64,000 nt of DNA from Lycorma delicatula (taxonomy: Eukaryota; Arthropoda; Insecta; Hemiptera; Fulgoridae). The stretch lies in NCBI RefSeq assembly GCF_047948215.1, contig NC_134457.1, forward strand, positions 88,546,898 through 88,610,897, written 5' to 3'. How positions within the stretch are numbered: the stretch's first letter is position 1; every line of letters begins with the position of its first letter. A program made the position numbers and the translations under genes. Below the pieces are notes generated by a model. The model was not told where the DNA came from and made no database searches. It saw only the letters and a program-made list of their open reading frames with translations. Shown here one piece after another: positions 36,746 through 48,187 of the stretch.

Positions 36746-37572
36746 ACTTTTAGGGTATCATTCATTTTATTTGTGATTCATTACTAGTTAAAAAGATATA
36801 ATATAGCTTTAGAGTTCCGATATTCTTTTTTCGTACATTGTAATGTATTAATACATTACAATGAATCACAAATAAAATTTAAAACTGATGAATGCCCTAG
36901 AAAATATAAATAAGAAAACAATTGAATGTCACGCAAAGATTACATAAAAGAAACTCGCTTGTTCTTCAGTAACATTGTCCTTGACGATTCCGTTTTTTGA
37001 AGAAGAACAAAGACTGTAAATTGCCTCATAAGTAGGAGAGAGGGAAGTAACGAAAAATATTGTATTGCTTCTAAAAGATGGACAGCTCGACATGCATCTT
37101 ATTTTTACCCTTTTCATCTTTCCTATCGATATATAAACTACATTCTATACAATCTCTTTTTTTACAATCTGAATTTCCATCATTTTATCTTGTATTTCTA
37201 CTGTCAAGAATACTTTCTGGCAATTTATCACCAAATATCATTTGAAAATTTAAAATCATCTACTTTTTTCTACAATATTGGTATAATACTTCTATCGTAA
37301 GAATTGATGTTTATTTTTCATTATTAAATCTTTACAATCTAAATGTTTTCAATTTTTTCCTCAAATTCTTAGACGTCAATCCTTTTTAAAAAAATCAAAT
37401 TTTTAAATTTATTGCTAGATGTAGTAATGTAGATCTCTTTTCATCTGGACTGAAATTTTAACAGACTTGAATAGAAGAGAAGATTCCAAATTTGATAATT
37501 TTTTTATTGTGTATAAAAATATTAAACCTTCCCCTCTGGGCTATTTTTAGTAATTTCGACTTTTTTTTAAAC

Positions 37573-37575
37573 ATT

Positions 37576-37606
<31 letters not shown>
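37573..37606. repeat. (TA)n microsatellite within an inverted repeat
   Basis: The arms aaacatta and taatgttt bracket the TA run, giving a potential cruciform. Confidence 0.8.
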
Positions 37607-38269
37607 GTTTCACTTGGAAAGGTTATTATTTCGGGAGGCAATTCTAGTGATAAAAAAAATATGAAAAGTCATTTAATATAGATCCAGAAATACTTTGAGT
37701 TTTGGTTTTTGATGCTTACGAAAAATCGTAAAATAAAACTAGTGGACCCATGCTGCTCCACAGCGTTATTACAAAGTAAAGTTATATATTTTTAAAAAAT
37801 CGTCAAAAACACGTCTCACCCAAACCACCTTGTGTTTCCCTTTTTCCTTTCCTACCACAGGTAAAATGAAGCACAAGACCTATTTCCACTCCGTCCACTG
37901 TTAGGATCTGATATTTTTCTTCTGCTCGGAAGTGCTTCAAAGTGATTTTCCTCAACTAAGTAATAAATGAGGAGTTTTGAAGAATTCTCAGAGAAGACTC
38001 GAGTTTGGGGTCCATTGAGGGTTGATGATATATATTTGGATCATTCCGAGCAGAATTAAAAATGTATCAGCCCGATTCGTCGAACAGAACGTCCAAACGG
38101 AATGGAAACAGGTTTGTCAGCCCGATTTTTTTTAATATATAAGTTAGAAGTGATTTTTTATAGCACAATAAATTATATTAAATATACAACTACCGTACAA
38201 AAAAGAAAACTTTAAAAACAATATTAAAGATATAAAATAGTAATACTACGGTGAAATAAAAATACCCGG

Positions 38270-38700
38270 TCAAAAAATTCTTATTATTGCCCAGGATTTG
38301 ACGAAAATCCCTGGGTAATTTAAATTTACAACGCAAGACCGCATAACGTATAAAGCAATAAAGTCGGACGTAGTAACACGGGTAGTGAAGGATGGTTGAT
38401 TACATGCCTCTTTAGCAGCGGAATCTGCACGTTCATTACCCGGAATCCTCACGTGACTAGGGATTCAGCAGAAACTCACTTGTCTATTGCGGCGGTTCAA
38501 CTCGGCGATTGCATTGCAGGTGTCGGTGACGATAAGATCGTATGGAATAAAAATTTTCTAAGGCTTGGAGAGCACTACAAATAAATATATGACGGTACTT
38601 AGGGTTAATGATATTCAAAGTCTTATGTATAGCGTATACATCTTTTATTGCCTAATCTGTAGTGTCCTGACCAACTGATTATTTAGCGCACAGCTCAAAC
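38270..38700 (-). pseudogene. RNase H domain fragment of a non-LTR retrotransposon
   Basis: Minus-strand reading gives AIHKTLNIINPKYRHIFICS followed by ALQALENF, the DS-x-x-A-L-x-A-L part of RNase H. After a shift comes PSHVRIPGNERADSAAKEA, the last RNase H motif with its catalytic aspartate. It probably belongs with the Jockey-like material at 35.6-36.3 kb. Confidence 0.68.
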
Positions 38701-39454
38701 CGCTTAACATAGATAGGTCGAATTTTGGAGGTATCATTTTGTTTTTATAACGTAGGCACCTACGACAAAAGGATTTTGAAATTTCTGTCTGTATTTCACC
38801 ATTTTTCAAAAATCTAATTTTGGAATGGCCAGTTTTTTATGAAATAATATAAAGTTGAAGGGTTACATTCCTGAAACTTTGTATTTAGACTTTTTCTTTG
38901 GAAACAAAAAGGCACATGTTTTACCATTTTTCAAATATTCAGTGTTAGAGTGAAAGGGGTGAATCAGAACTTTGCATGACAATTTTAAATCACAAACAAT
39001 ATGTATTGAATAATTCTATTCTACGGGACGACTCTGTTCCACTTTCTCCACCGCTGTTTTATCGTTTATGCAAAATATTATTACTTTTCGTTTTTATATT
39101 TGCTTACACGTGAGTTTTAGTTTATTACGTGTTTAGTTTATTATATTTTTGTCATTACTACATGTCTATATTTTTCTATGGCGCGATTTAAGTCGTAAAT
39201 AATCACACACGTCTACGAAAACAAATTATATTCGATATGTTACATTCTGTGCATGTAACGTATACTGTCAGTACATCTACTGACGAATTTTAAAACTATA
39301 AAATAGTAGGAGATAATTTGTAGTAAATTTAATTTTGAATAAACGATACTGAATTCTTACGCCGTATTTAGTTTGCATGACTATAATATTTACACAATTT
39401 TACTCAATCAGATTCTCTATAAAAAGTTGTATCTTAAAACTTATTATCTATTTA

Positions 39455-39812
39455 ATAAAGTTATTTTATACCAAACATAAAAGGGTGTTTTCCAAATCAA
39501 ATTCTTTGCACTACCAGAGATTTCTCAAAAGGGATTAAAAATACAGATCTGGTACCAAATTTTTTTTAATTTTTCAGGTCTGATTTTATATATAACCACT
39601 AATAATGCATCCCTTACTTTGGTTCCAAAGAATTACAATCTGGCTTAATTTTACCGAATGTGCAGAAACCAAGATGAAAAAATCTTTCGCCACCGAGACT
39701 CTTTAACGAAACGTTTCCGAACCTTGTTTATATGATTTTTCTTTTTTATTTTCACCACTAAAACAAACATGTCCTAAAAGTTTGTTACATTCTTCGTGAA
39801 TCACTCTGTAAA
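39455..39812 (+). repeat. Dispersed repeat ending 'cgtgaatcactctgtaa'
   Basis: It matches 23364-23690 in order and adds the terminus shared with the inverse copy at 29465. Confidence 0.55.
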
Positions 39813-40396
39813 TATATATTTAATACACCTTTTATGCAGCATTTTAAAAACAAATTATGATATAAAAGTAAAATGACTGATGAAACACAAAATTTGAATA
39901 TAAAATATTAAAATAATTAATAATAATTACAAATTTTATATTTATATAATATTTTTTTAATTTATGATTTTATAAAAATTGGTAGAGTACAAAATGTAGG
40001 TTAAATACAAAAAAGGATTTTTAGGTTTTGTATTCAGAAATTTTTTCGTGTATTACTTTTATGATTTATCGTGTTCGGTAACGTGGTTAATACATATTAT
40101 ATCAAAGGTGTTTAAAAAATATAAAAGCTTGATTACGGCAATTTTTTGGTGAAACAATTGTTAAAAAGTATAAAATAAAGAATGGGCAGTGTTGGGACAT
40201 TAGTATCTCTTTTAACATCACCAAATTTAACCAATAGTCTATTATAACCAATATAGATCAAGTGTAGTATTCCATTGATACACTTGTAGTAAGATTTGAT
40301 AATAATAGTATTGTTGATAGAAGTCTGTTTCATCATAATAGTAATATTAATCAAAAAGTGAAAATTGCAAGTTACAAATCACGCTCTTGTAATTAT

Positions 40397-40420
40397 CCGA
40401 CGTGCCGAAAGGCACGTCGG
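40397..40420. repeat. 10-bp hairpin with GAAA tetraloop
   Basis: Arms ccgacgtgcc and ggcacgtcgg enclose gaaa, a GNRA tetraloop that is very stable in RNA on this strand. It stands out in AT-rich DNA. Confidence 0.7.
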
Positions 40421-41015
40421 AAGGCGGAGGGGTAGATTTCACCGGTATTAATTAGGGGATAAAAAAAGATTTCCACCTTAAAGTTAAGAAAACTTCAAAT
40501 TTCCTCAATACGACAGTGGTCGCATGTGAAAAGAGTTTCACGTGTTTAGCATACGACAAGCCCCATCTAGTATACGACAAATAGCAACATTCTGGTCATC
40601 CCTTACCGTAGGGGTTGATCATATCAAAAGTTTTTTTCAGACAAAAGGCTTTAGGTAATGTTTATAGAGGACTAACACCCACTTTAAACCGATTTGATAC
40701 TGTGTTAAGGGAAGTATGATTATTTTCGTCTTCGAAACCCCATTTTTTCAACCTCTTGGGACAGTCGTTGGTGATATCAAAAAAACTTAAGATACGTTTT
40801 AGGCCTTTATCCAAAGAATAATAGGAACTTTAAAAGAATTCGATATTCTGCTTATGAAATTTTTAGCGATATTTTGTTTCTTTTTAAAAAGCCCCCATTT
40901 CCACCCCCATGGTCTGATGTTTCCCATTAACAAACCCTGCCGAGATTTTGGATCGTTATATTTTATGTATCAATTTTAAAGTGATTGGCGCAAAATTACG
41001 ACAGTTATCGTGTCT

Positions 41016-41023
41016 ACAAGAAA

Positions 41024-41076
<53 letters not shown>

Positions 41077-41084
41077 TTTCTTGT
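41016..41084. repeat. (TA)n microsatellite framed by inverted repeat
   Basis: Arms acaagaaagt and actttcttgt enclose about 24 TA units. Frames on both strands through it encode only Ile-Tyr runs. Confidence 0.9.
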
Positions 41085-41225
41085 GTATACCTAAATGTAT
41101 GTATAAACTTTTGAACTGTGAAACGCGAAGATATGTCAAAATTTTCCAGAAGTCGAATCATGGCACCCATTATAGTAGGTAGCTTTCTTATGAAATCTAC
41201 CTAAAAACGTTTTTTAAAAAAAAAC

Positions 41226-41345
41226 GGATAAAGGTTCCATCCATCAAAATACACTAGTATCCATTGTCTAGGATTTGTCTGGAATATTAAACAGTGGATA
41301 CCGGTATACTTTAGTGATTGGAGTTCTATTAACCCCATATTATCA
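41226..41345. repeat. Two short SINE family 1 body fragments in opposite orientation
   Basis: aatacactagtatcca followed by tgtctagg matches the minus-orientation body, and gtggataccggtatactt the plus-orientation body, about 30 bases apart. Confidence 0.4.
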
Positions 41346-42557
41346 ACTAACCGGGGGGGGGGGGGGTTGCTTATGTTTCACTAATTGAACAGATTGCTAA
41401 TAAGCCGTTGATATTATTCACGAACAAACAGAATAAAAAGTAATTTTATTCAGTGATTTTAGTCAAAAATTAACCAAAAACGACAAACCAACAGCATGAA
41501 AGGAAATTGACGGATATGCTCGATTCATTGACCATCCCTTTAATCATTACGCATAAAATATCAATAATAGTTAGCTAATAAGAGTATTTTCTTTTGAAAT
41601 TCAGAATGTAAAATTCTGGTATTGATGATATCAATATCACCCGGTGTATTGCGCCACTTAGACGTTTTTGTTGTAGATGATTCTAATTCATCAGTTCATA
41701 ACGTTAAAATTGGAAATAACTTATTTTTTAATAATAGTTATGATATTACTTAACAATGAAAGAATTTATGAAATGTAATTTTTTTTCACGACAGCCTGAA
41801 TATTAAATCCCAAAATATGGGGAAAAAACAAGTTAGTTTAGACGTTTTAATTTTAATCAATATTGTTATTCTGTTGTGCTTAATGTTAACATTATTTAGC
41901 AATGTATATTAGGGAATTTTATGGCTTTTTGAATCCATTAGTAAAAAAAATCTTTCCAAAAAAATAAAACATTTTTAAATTCTTAAATATATTTTGAACA
42001 ATTAGATTTACCTTTAAATTTTATTTTACAAATAAATTTCAATTTAATGTTTTAGTTTAAATACTTATCACTTTTTAAATCCCTGTAAAATATGTCAGTT
42101 AAAAATTTTAATTCACACCTGAATGTTCTTTCGCAGTGTTCCTCCTTTATTTATTTATTTAGATTTATTTATTTTTTAATTATTAGCGCAGGGCTTTCTA
42201 CAGGTGATAAAATATTAAGTACAAAAAGATAAATTGTACTAATTAACAACGATAAGATTTATTTTGATCGATTAATTAATTTTACTATTTCTTTACCGTT
42301 ATTTTAAAATCGATCTTATTGTATTAAGGTATAGATAAACCCGTAAACTACTTGAACAGATTTTTTTAAAAATATCAATCTTTATTGTATAATGACGCAA
42401 ATTCAAAATATTTCTATTAAATATTTATGTAAAAATATGTTGTAAAACAAAAGTCTACTTATTGTTAACATATTTCAATGTTTATATTTCAGAACTTTAG
42501 ATATGTGTATCCGATATGGCAGATGACATAATATAAAAAGCACGCGATGTAACTTAC

Positions 42558-42722
42558 CTTCTAGCTTTACGAAAACAAACAGACGCTAGCTGTAGTAATA
42601 TATGACTGCTGTTGTTGCTCGTCAGCCGTGAGAGGAAGACCGCTGAAGTTGTAGTGAAGAGGTTGACGAGGTAGGTAGGTAGGTAGGTAGATAGGTAAGT
42701 ATTGTGACCCCGATACTGTACT
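42558..42722 (-). other. Gene B non-coding first exon (5' UTR), inferred
   Basis: On the minus strand this 165-base stretch begins at an initiator-like GCAGTA and ends in GAAG followed by gtaagt, a perfect donor. It contains no ATG at all, as expected for an untranslated leader, and is richer in G+C than its surroundings. A CTAC tetranucleotide run lies inside it. The only convincing downstream coding acceptor on this strand within the window is at 12730, which would make an intron of about 30 kb. The link to gene B is inferred from strand, order and the absence of other coding exons; it is not proven by phase, because the exon is non-coding. Confidence 0.45.
42668..42699. repeat. (GGTA)n microsatellite inside the leader exon
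   Basis: Six to seven GGTA units with one GATA. On the transcribed strand it is a CTAC/TACC run. Confidence 0.85.
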
Positions 42723-42752
42723 GCAAAGGCACGATACCTCCTCTACTTATAA
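42718..42752 (-). promoter_or_regulatory. TATA box and initiator upstream of the gene B leader exon
   Basis: TATAAG occupies 42751-42746 on the minus strand. An initiator-like GCAGTA has its A at 42722, 29 bases downstream, which is the canonical TATA-to-start spacing in animals. The flanking 100 bases are richer in G+C than the surrounding DNA. The predicted transcription start is about 42722. Confidence 0.42.
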
Positions 42753-42759
42753 CACCCCT

Positions 42760-43550
42760 TGCTTACCCCCCTAACAAATCAATGACTCTTCACCTCTTGG
42801 CACACCTAGGCTCCAGCAAACAATAGCGTATGCGATATAAGCAACACGTTTATCACATTTTCACGCAAGCGCATTAAAAATAAATAATAAATAGACGAGT
42901 AAAATTATTGCATGCAAAATTTGATTGAACAAAGTTTAGCAATTCTATTAACTTCTGAACTAATTAATTCAAATTAACAAAAATAGCCATTTCTAACGGA
43001 TTAAAAGTTTACAATTACTACCGATGTAATTACAATAATGCAGACTAAGCAATAAATTTGAAAATTTGCCTATTAAACTGCCTACTGAGTACTAAATAGG
43101 CTTTACTGAACTGTTCAACTTTGTTTTAAACTTCGGGTTTATCAGATAATTTGGCCAAAATATCTATTTTTTTGTTGTGGTTAAATCAGATAAAGCTGGA
43201 TAAACATTAATTATTTCATACAAATAATTGTTATCCCATAATCTTAAGGTTAAAGAAAGATTAATGGAATTTGAGAATTTTGGTTATCCTTTTATTAATA
43301 ACTGCGTATTGGTTTCGGTCGGGTTTTCACTCATGTCTATCCCAAATATGGTTAAGAAGTAATAAAACGATTCTTGTTAAACATGGCAATTGATGCAGGA
43401 TAATTGATGTCTATCGTAATAACCTCACAAACTATAGATTTAGTAAAATGAATAACTTTATTCATTTATTTAGTTATTTATTACTTTATTTAGTTTAACT
43501 ATTTAAATACTCTATTTATACGCGATACTAAAATCGGTCCAGTAGTTTTT
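42760..43550. other. Upstream flank of gene B
   Basis: The first 100 bases are moderately G+C-rich (likely proximal promoter); the remainder is AT-rich with no gene. Confidence 0.35.
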
Positions 43551-43557
43551 ACATTTT

Positions 43558-43728
43558 GGCCGGTCTCTGTGGCGCGAATATTAGCATCTCGGCCTTTCTT
43601 CTGGAGGTCTCGCGTTCGAACCCCGATCAAGCCTGACATTTTCACACGCTACAAAATATTACCACCATTTTATCTTATCCCCCTGAAGCAATACCTAACA
43701 AAGCTAAACGGTCTCGCAGACTAAAAAA
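43558..43728 (+). mobile_element. tRNA-derived SINE, family 2
   Basis: The head ggccggtctctgtggcgcga carries an A-box-like ctgtggcgcgaatattagc. The B box gcgttcgaacccc lies 30 bases on. A body and an A-rich tail after gtctcgcagact follow. The head differs from that of family 1, so it derives from another tRNA. It sits between two similar repeat phrases (aaatcggtccagtagttttt and caatcggtttaatagttttc). Confidence 0.65.
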
Positions 43729-43739
43729 AATGAAAAAAA

Positions 43740-45600
43740 GAAACGCATACAAAAAAAAACACATCAATCGGTTTAATAGTTTTCATAATGTGAGTTTCTA
43801 CTATTTGGGGGAGCTCTGGGTGCATTTTTGAAATTTTTAGGGTTTAAAACCCAAACCAGGGTCAATATAATAAAATCTTCATATAAAATTTTCTTGTCAG
43901 TTTTTATCAAATTCTGTTGGGCAGATAAGACGTAATGCTAAATAAATTAATGCCACCAAACAAATGTGATAAGACAGAAAAATAATGTTCATGCTTTTAT
44001 TCAAGTTGAGTCGTGTAACATTATTATGCAAACGAAATAAGTTCTAGAATTCAGAAAGTACTCCTAATTTAATAATTTATATTTTAATAATTTATATTTT
44101 AATAATTGTATTTGTTGCCTAGCAATTATATATGATCAGAAAATATATATATATTTATCATAATCACAATGATTGCGCAATTTGATTGTTTTACATTTTA
44201 TATCTTTGTAATGCACTCTTCCGATCAATCGGAATTTCCTGATTTTTATTAAATTCTAGCAAGTAGGCAGAACAGTTTTTATAAAATTTTCTCATATAAA
44301 AGTGGCGGCCAATTACGGTTTTAGCTCTTAATTTGGAATGCAATTCCTTAATGAATGACTGATCAAATTTTCAAGACAACCGTTGGTTTGAAAAATCAAG
44401 TTTACTACAAAAATTAGAGATAAATTTTTTATCTCTAATGGTTAGCCATTATCTACGAAAAATGAGTAATCATTGACCTATCATCTGTTGTAAACTTAAT
44501 TTCAATGAATACATATGAGGTTGAGCATCGGTGGAGAGGATGTTTTCGTCATTTTAAAACTACTGCGTTTGGTCTTCCCGCTGTTCCTGACGCTTTAGTA
44601 CACCTTTTCTTGGAGAATATGAGCATTAAATTGATGTTCATGCAGAGATACAGTGCAAGTACTTCCGTCTTCACTTAGCGGTATCCGGTATCCATGGAAA
44701 CATTGCTATTGATAATTCAGAAACAAAATTTCGTTGTAGAGCCCAGTTGTTAAAATTTAATACAAAATTAAGGGATATACATAATACCTTTTTATTATGA
44801 AATATTGATGTCAAAGCGGAGCACTAATAACGGCGTTCATAGTGTTCGGCTCTGACTCTGTTCTATCTTATTGACTATGTGAAAATTAATTTGATCCTAA
44901 TATGTAAATTTTACTTACCTGAAACGAGTTTTTTTAATTTTAAGAATTTTTAATTTTTGCAAGAAATTGCACAAAACTACCTTTTTATATTTTATATAAT
45001 TATTTACGAAAGTCACCCATATTTTTTCACGTATAATTTTTGATTATTTTTTAATTCTCCCCTAAGGTTATTTTTGTTTAGTAATTTCTTCTTCTTCAAA
45101 TTAATACAATATTATTTTAAATGTACACGTTACCTAGCACCATATTGTTATTTAACTGCATAAAAAAAAAGAAAAGAAAAAAAAGAAATCACGTTCTCTA
45201 GTTTTTGAAGTTTTCTCGCTTTATATTCATCTTCCTCTCAATCGTTTTACGCTTTCCTTGGTCTTAACACTTTTTAGATATACTTCATGTTACCTTTCTT
45301 TTTCCTTTATGATAATTCAATAATAAAAACTTGATATTTTACACTGTAAGGTCGAAATTAATATTCACTATACACGAGTTCGCTAAACGGAATAGTTTAT
45401 TATACGATTTAACTTTTTATTTATACGATTTCTCCATTTTAGAACTACCCCTAAACGAGATATTCAATAGATTTGGGTTGAAAATAAATGCTCGTTCAGA
45501 TAAATATTAAAAAAAAACATTTTCGGGTCTTGAATTTTTATTTTTAGTGGTTGCGACGGTGTTCTGAGCGGCGGCTCAACTAACACGTTCACTGTTACTT
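43740..45600. other. AT-rich DNA without a supported gene
   Basis: No coding or RNA gene was recognised. The patch at 44500-44760 is slightly G+C-richer and unassigned. Confidence 0.4.
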
Positions 45601-45609
45601 ATTAAGATG

Positions 45610-45840
45610 CAAGTGGTTGTACCGTGGTGGTACAACCGATAGGTGGTAATCCACCGATAAACAAAGCAATTTGAAATCACATACATTAAGACTACCACCA
45701 CCTTACATTAAGATTCTAGGTTCGAATCTCAAGCCAGAATTACCATTTTCTAACGTTACCCATACTATTTTGAGACATGAAAATCGTGTTCTCCCAATTC
45801 CCTTCACCCATTGTAACAAAAATTAAACGGTTTCAATATC
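45610..45840 (+). repeat. Possible tRNA-like SINE fragment
   Basis: A B-box-like ctaggttcgaatctcaag is followed by a unique body ending in aacaaaaattaaac. An A box is not clear. Confidence 0.3.
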
Positions 45841-45939
45841 CCACATTCATTAGTCATATCGAAAAATAATCTACTACCCCTGAATAATTTCCTTATGCGT
45901 ACGTTGCAATCAATTCAATCATGTAAATGGGATGTGTTA

Positions 45940-46255
45940 AAAGACATGATTTGTGACGAGTTATCACTAGACCAACCCTCTCTTTTTTCTGTTTACACTC
46001 CGGAACCAACGTAAGGTGCTTATGTATGGATGTAAATGAGCTGTAGGTCTTGTACAGTCTCAGGTCGACCATTCCTGAGATGTATGGTTAATTGAAACCA
46101 AACCTCAAAAACACCAGTATCCAATGATCTAGTGTAATACGTATATATGTAAAAGTAACTTACTGCCTTTAGTAGGATTGAACCCTAGAACTCTCGGCTT
46201 TTAATCAGCTGATTTGCTATGACGAGGTCACCACTAGACCAACCCTGTGAGCTTA
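45940..46255 (-). mobile_element. SINE family 1, head-to-tail with a second truncated head
   Basis: The full copy occupies about 45980-46255 (head tggtctagtggtgacc, B box gggttcaatcct, tail aaacagaaaaaagag). Immediately beyond its tail, 45940-45979 repeats only a SINE head (tggtctagtgataactcgtc). This indicates nesting or a tandem dimer. Confidence 0.75.
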
Positions 46256-46350
46256 ATTTTTACAATCATTAAATTAATAAAAGACTTGTCACTTTTTTAC
46301 GACCGCATTTAAAGCTTTTACGACCGCATTATCCATACTTATTTTCTGCT

Positions 46351-46394
46351 ACTAACTAACCAACCGACCGACCAACCGACCGACCGACCGACCC
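46351..46394. repeat. (ACCG/ACCA)n tetranucleotide repeat
   Basis: About eleven imperfect ACYR units. Confidence 0.85.
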
Positions 46395-46399
46395 TTGTA

Positions 46400-47940
46400 A
46401 CTAGGAGATTTAGTTTATTATTTTTACGTAGAAATCCATTCATTAGAATAAAACCTACAGGATATATTGTAAACAAATTAGCTGTTCGAGAATACTAGCT
46501 CTGTTTACCTAGCGTTGACCGGGCTTTGTGACTATAGTAAGCAGGCTTCATTTAGATATTTTTACCTGTTTTGTGTATAGGAGAAGGTGGGGGTTAGTAA
46601 ATGTCGTACAGATAACAGTTAATTTATCTGAAAGTTTTCACTGTTAGGCTAACTGTGCACTCTGTTTTTCGTTTGTCCGTCCAGATAACAGAAAAACTGA
46701 ATAGCGTGCCGAATCTTGAGCAAGCTACATTTAATTTATTGTGAAGAAAACATTCAATTTTCCAAGTAACTACCTGCCACAAAAGAGAAATCCGTACGGG
46801 AATCGGCAATCGATTGAACTGTGTATCAAAGGAATGCGAGGGATAAGTCTTCTGCGACATTCCCCTAGATCATGACTTTTACTTGGGCAACATATTCTTT
46901 ACTATGAATTTTTTCTATTCTTCGAAAATAATTTTTTCAATAATCATCGATTTCTGTAGCAACGAATTTATTTTCTTATTGTATTTTTATTAACTTAATC
47001 GTAAAATATTCGATAGGTTAGAGGCTTACACTCAGCGAGTGAAAAGGGAGGGAAGATAATTTTCCTCTTGTTTGGAACTGTTGTGTGCAAAATTTCACTA
47101 GAGCGGAATAAAACTATAGATATGAGTAAAAAACAAACTAATACACACACGCGCGCTCACAAACCCACGCAAAACAATCATTGTGTGAAAAAAATCAAAG
47201 TGTGTTATACAGTTAAGTTATACAATTTAAAATAAACACCCAAGAAAAAGAAATAAATTTTTCATTTAAGCAGGGGGGCAAATTAATATTTCTAAATAAG
47301 GATGAGTAATATTTCATAAATGAGAGCATATTTTCTATTCACTTTTCTAATACCTTAATTCAAATATTCAATTTTCTTTTGAAAACAAATACTTGTCTAA
47401 AAACATAATATAATTTCCTCATAGACAGGAGCTAAATTTTAGAGTTTTTTTAAAAACATTATTCCATGTATCGGCAGTTTTTCAATAGACAGTCATTTTA
47501 CCTTTTAAAATTAAAAGGTTGCTATTACTTTCAGAATTTTTTTTCAAATGCTATGCTTAGTCAATTGTTAAACTTTATTCAGCTTAAGCCAAAAATAATC
47601 CCAAATTTTTCTTTCGAATTCATTTACACGAGTTTTAATTTATGATGGTTAAAATAAATAGAAGCAGTCCAAATATGAGTAATTTTGTTCAGTTTTCTTT
47701 AAATATTTAGATGATTATGTTTTAGATTTAATAATTATTTACTAAAGATGGTAATTTTTGATAAAAAAAATTCATAAAGCAAAACGTTTAAATAACAATG
47801 GTCAACATGATTTTTGTCTTGAATACAAATAGGTTTCAATATTTATTCGGAAATTTCTCAATCACCCAAAGTTTTTATTTTTATTTTTTTTTAATATTTA
47901 AATATATTATTTCATCCATTTGTCCATTGTCAAGTAAAAG
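46400..47940. other. AT-rich DNA without a supported gene
   Basis: A 78-codon minus frame at 46624-46860 lacks domain similarity, and I do not support it. Confidence 0.4.
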
Positions 47941-47959
47941 CTCCTACAGCGTTGTAAAT

Positions 47960-48112
47960 ATGATGGAACCAAATGAGCAAACTCAAAGAGAGCGTTGCTA
48001 CTGTTGTGCAGGTTCAGACGTGTATAGATATGCACAAATGTTATCTAGTGTAGTACACATTCATCAGAACGATGCTAATTGTGAGATAGTAGTGAACCAG
48101 AAACACGTCATT
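47960..48112 (+). CDS. Possible small first coding exon, 51 residues, unknown
   Basis: An acceptor-like ctcctacag ends at 47949. A 51-codon open frame then starts with ATG ATG and runs into a perfect GTAAGT donor in phase 0. The composition is notably less AT-rich than the flanks. The peptide is Cys-containing (RCYCCAGSDVYRY, later NDANCEIVV) and unfamiliar. It sits only 75 bases before the decayed multicopy family at 48188, on the same strand, so it may belong to a repeat rather than to a host gene. No partner exon was identified. Confidence 0.3.
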
Positions 48113-48187
48113 GTAAGTACTTTGGTGTCTGAATTGTTGTTACATATTTACAACTTTAATTTCTTTTAATTAATCATTAGTTACAAA

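Larger units (their letters stand above)
12730..42557 (-). other. Inferred 30-kb intron 1 of gene B, filled with repeats
   Basis: If the leader exon splices to the coding exon, everything between is intron. It contains mariner, hAT, LINE, SINE and TIR-element remnants on both strands, microsatellites, and an X-box palindrome. No additional coding exon in this interval was convincing. Confidence 0.4.

Noticed and set aside
40976..41182. Open frames of about 65 codons on both strands over the TA run
   Set aside because: They are Ile-Tyr translations of a microsatellite.
43558..43640. A functional tRNA gene
   Set aside because: A and B boxes are visible, but acceptor-stem pairing is absent and a SINE body with an A-rich tail follows.
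46624..46860. 78-codon minus-strand frame
   Set aside because: It has no recognisable domain or flanking splice signals, and chance frames of this length are expected here.
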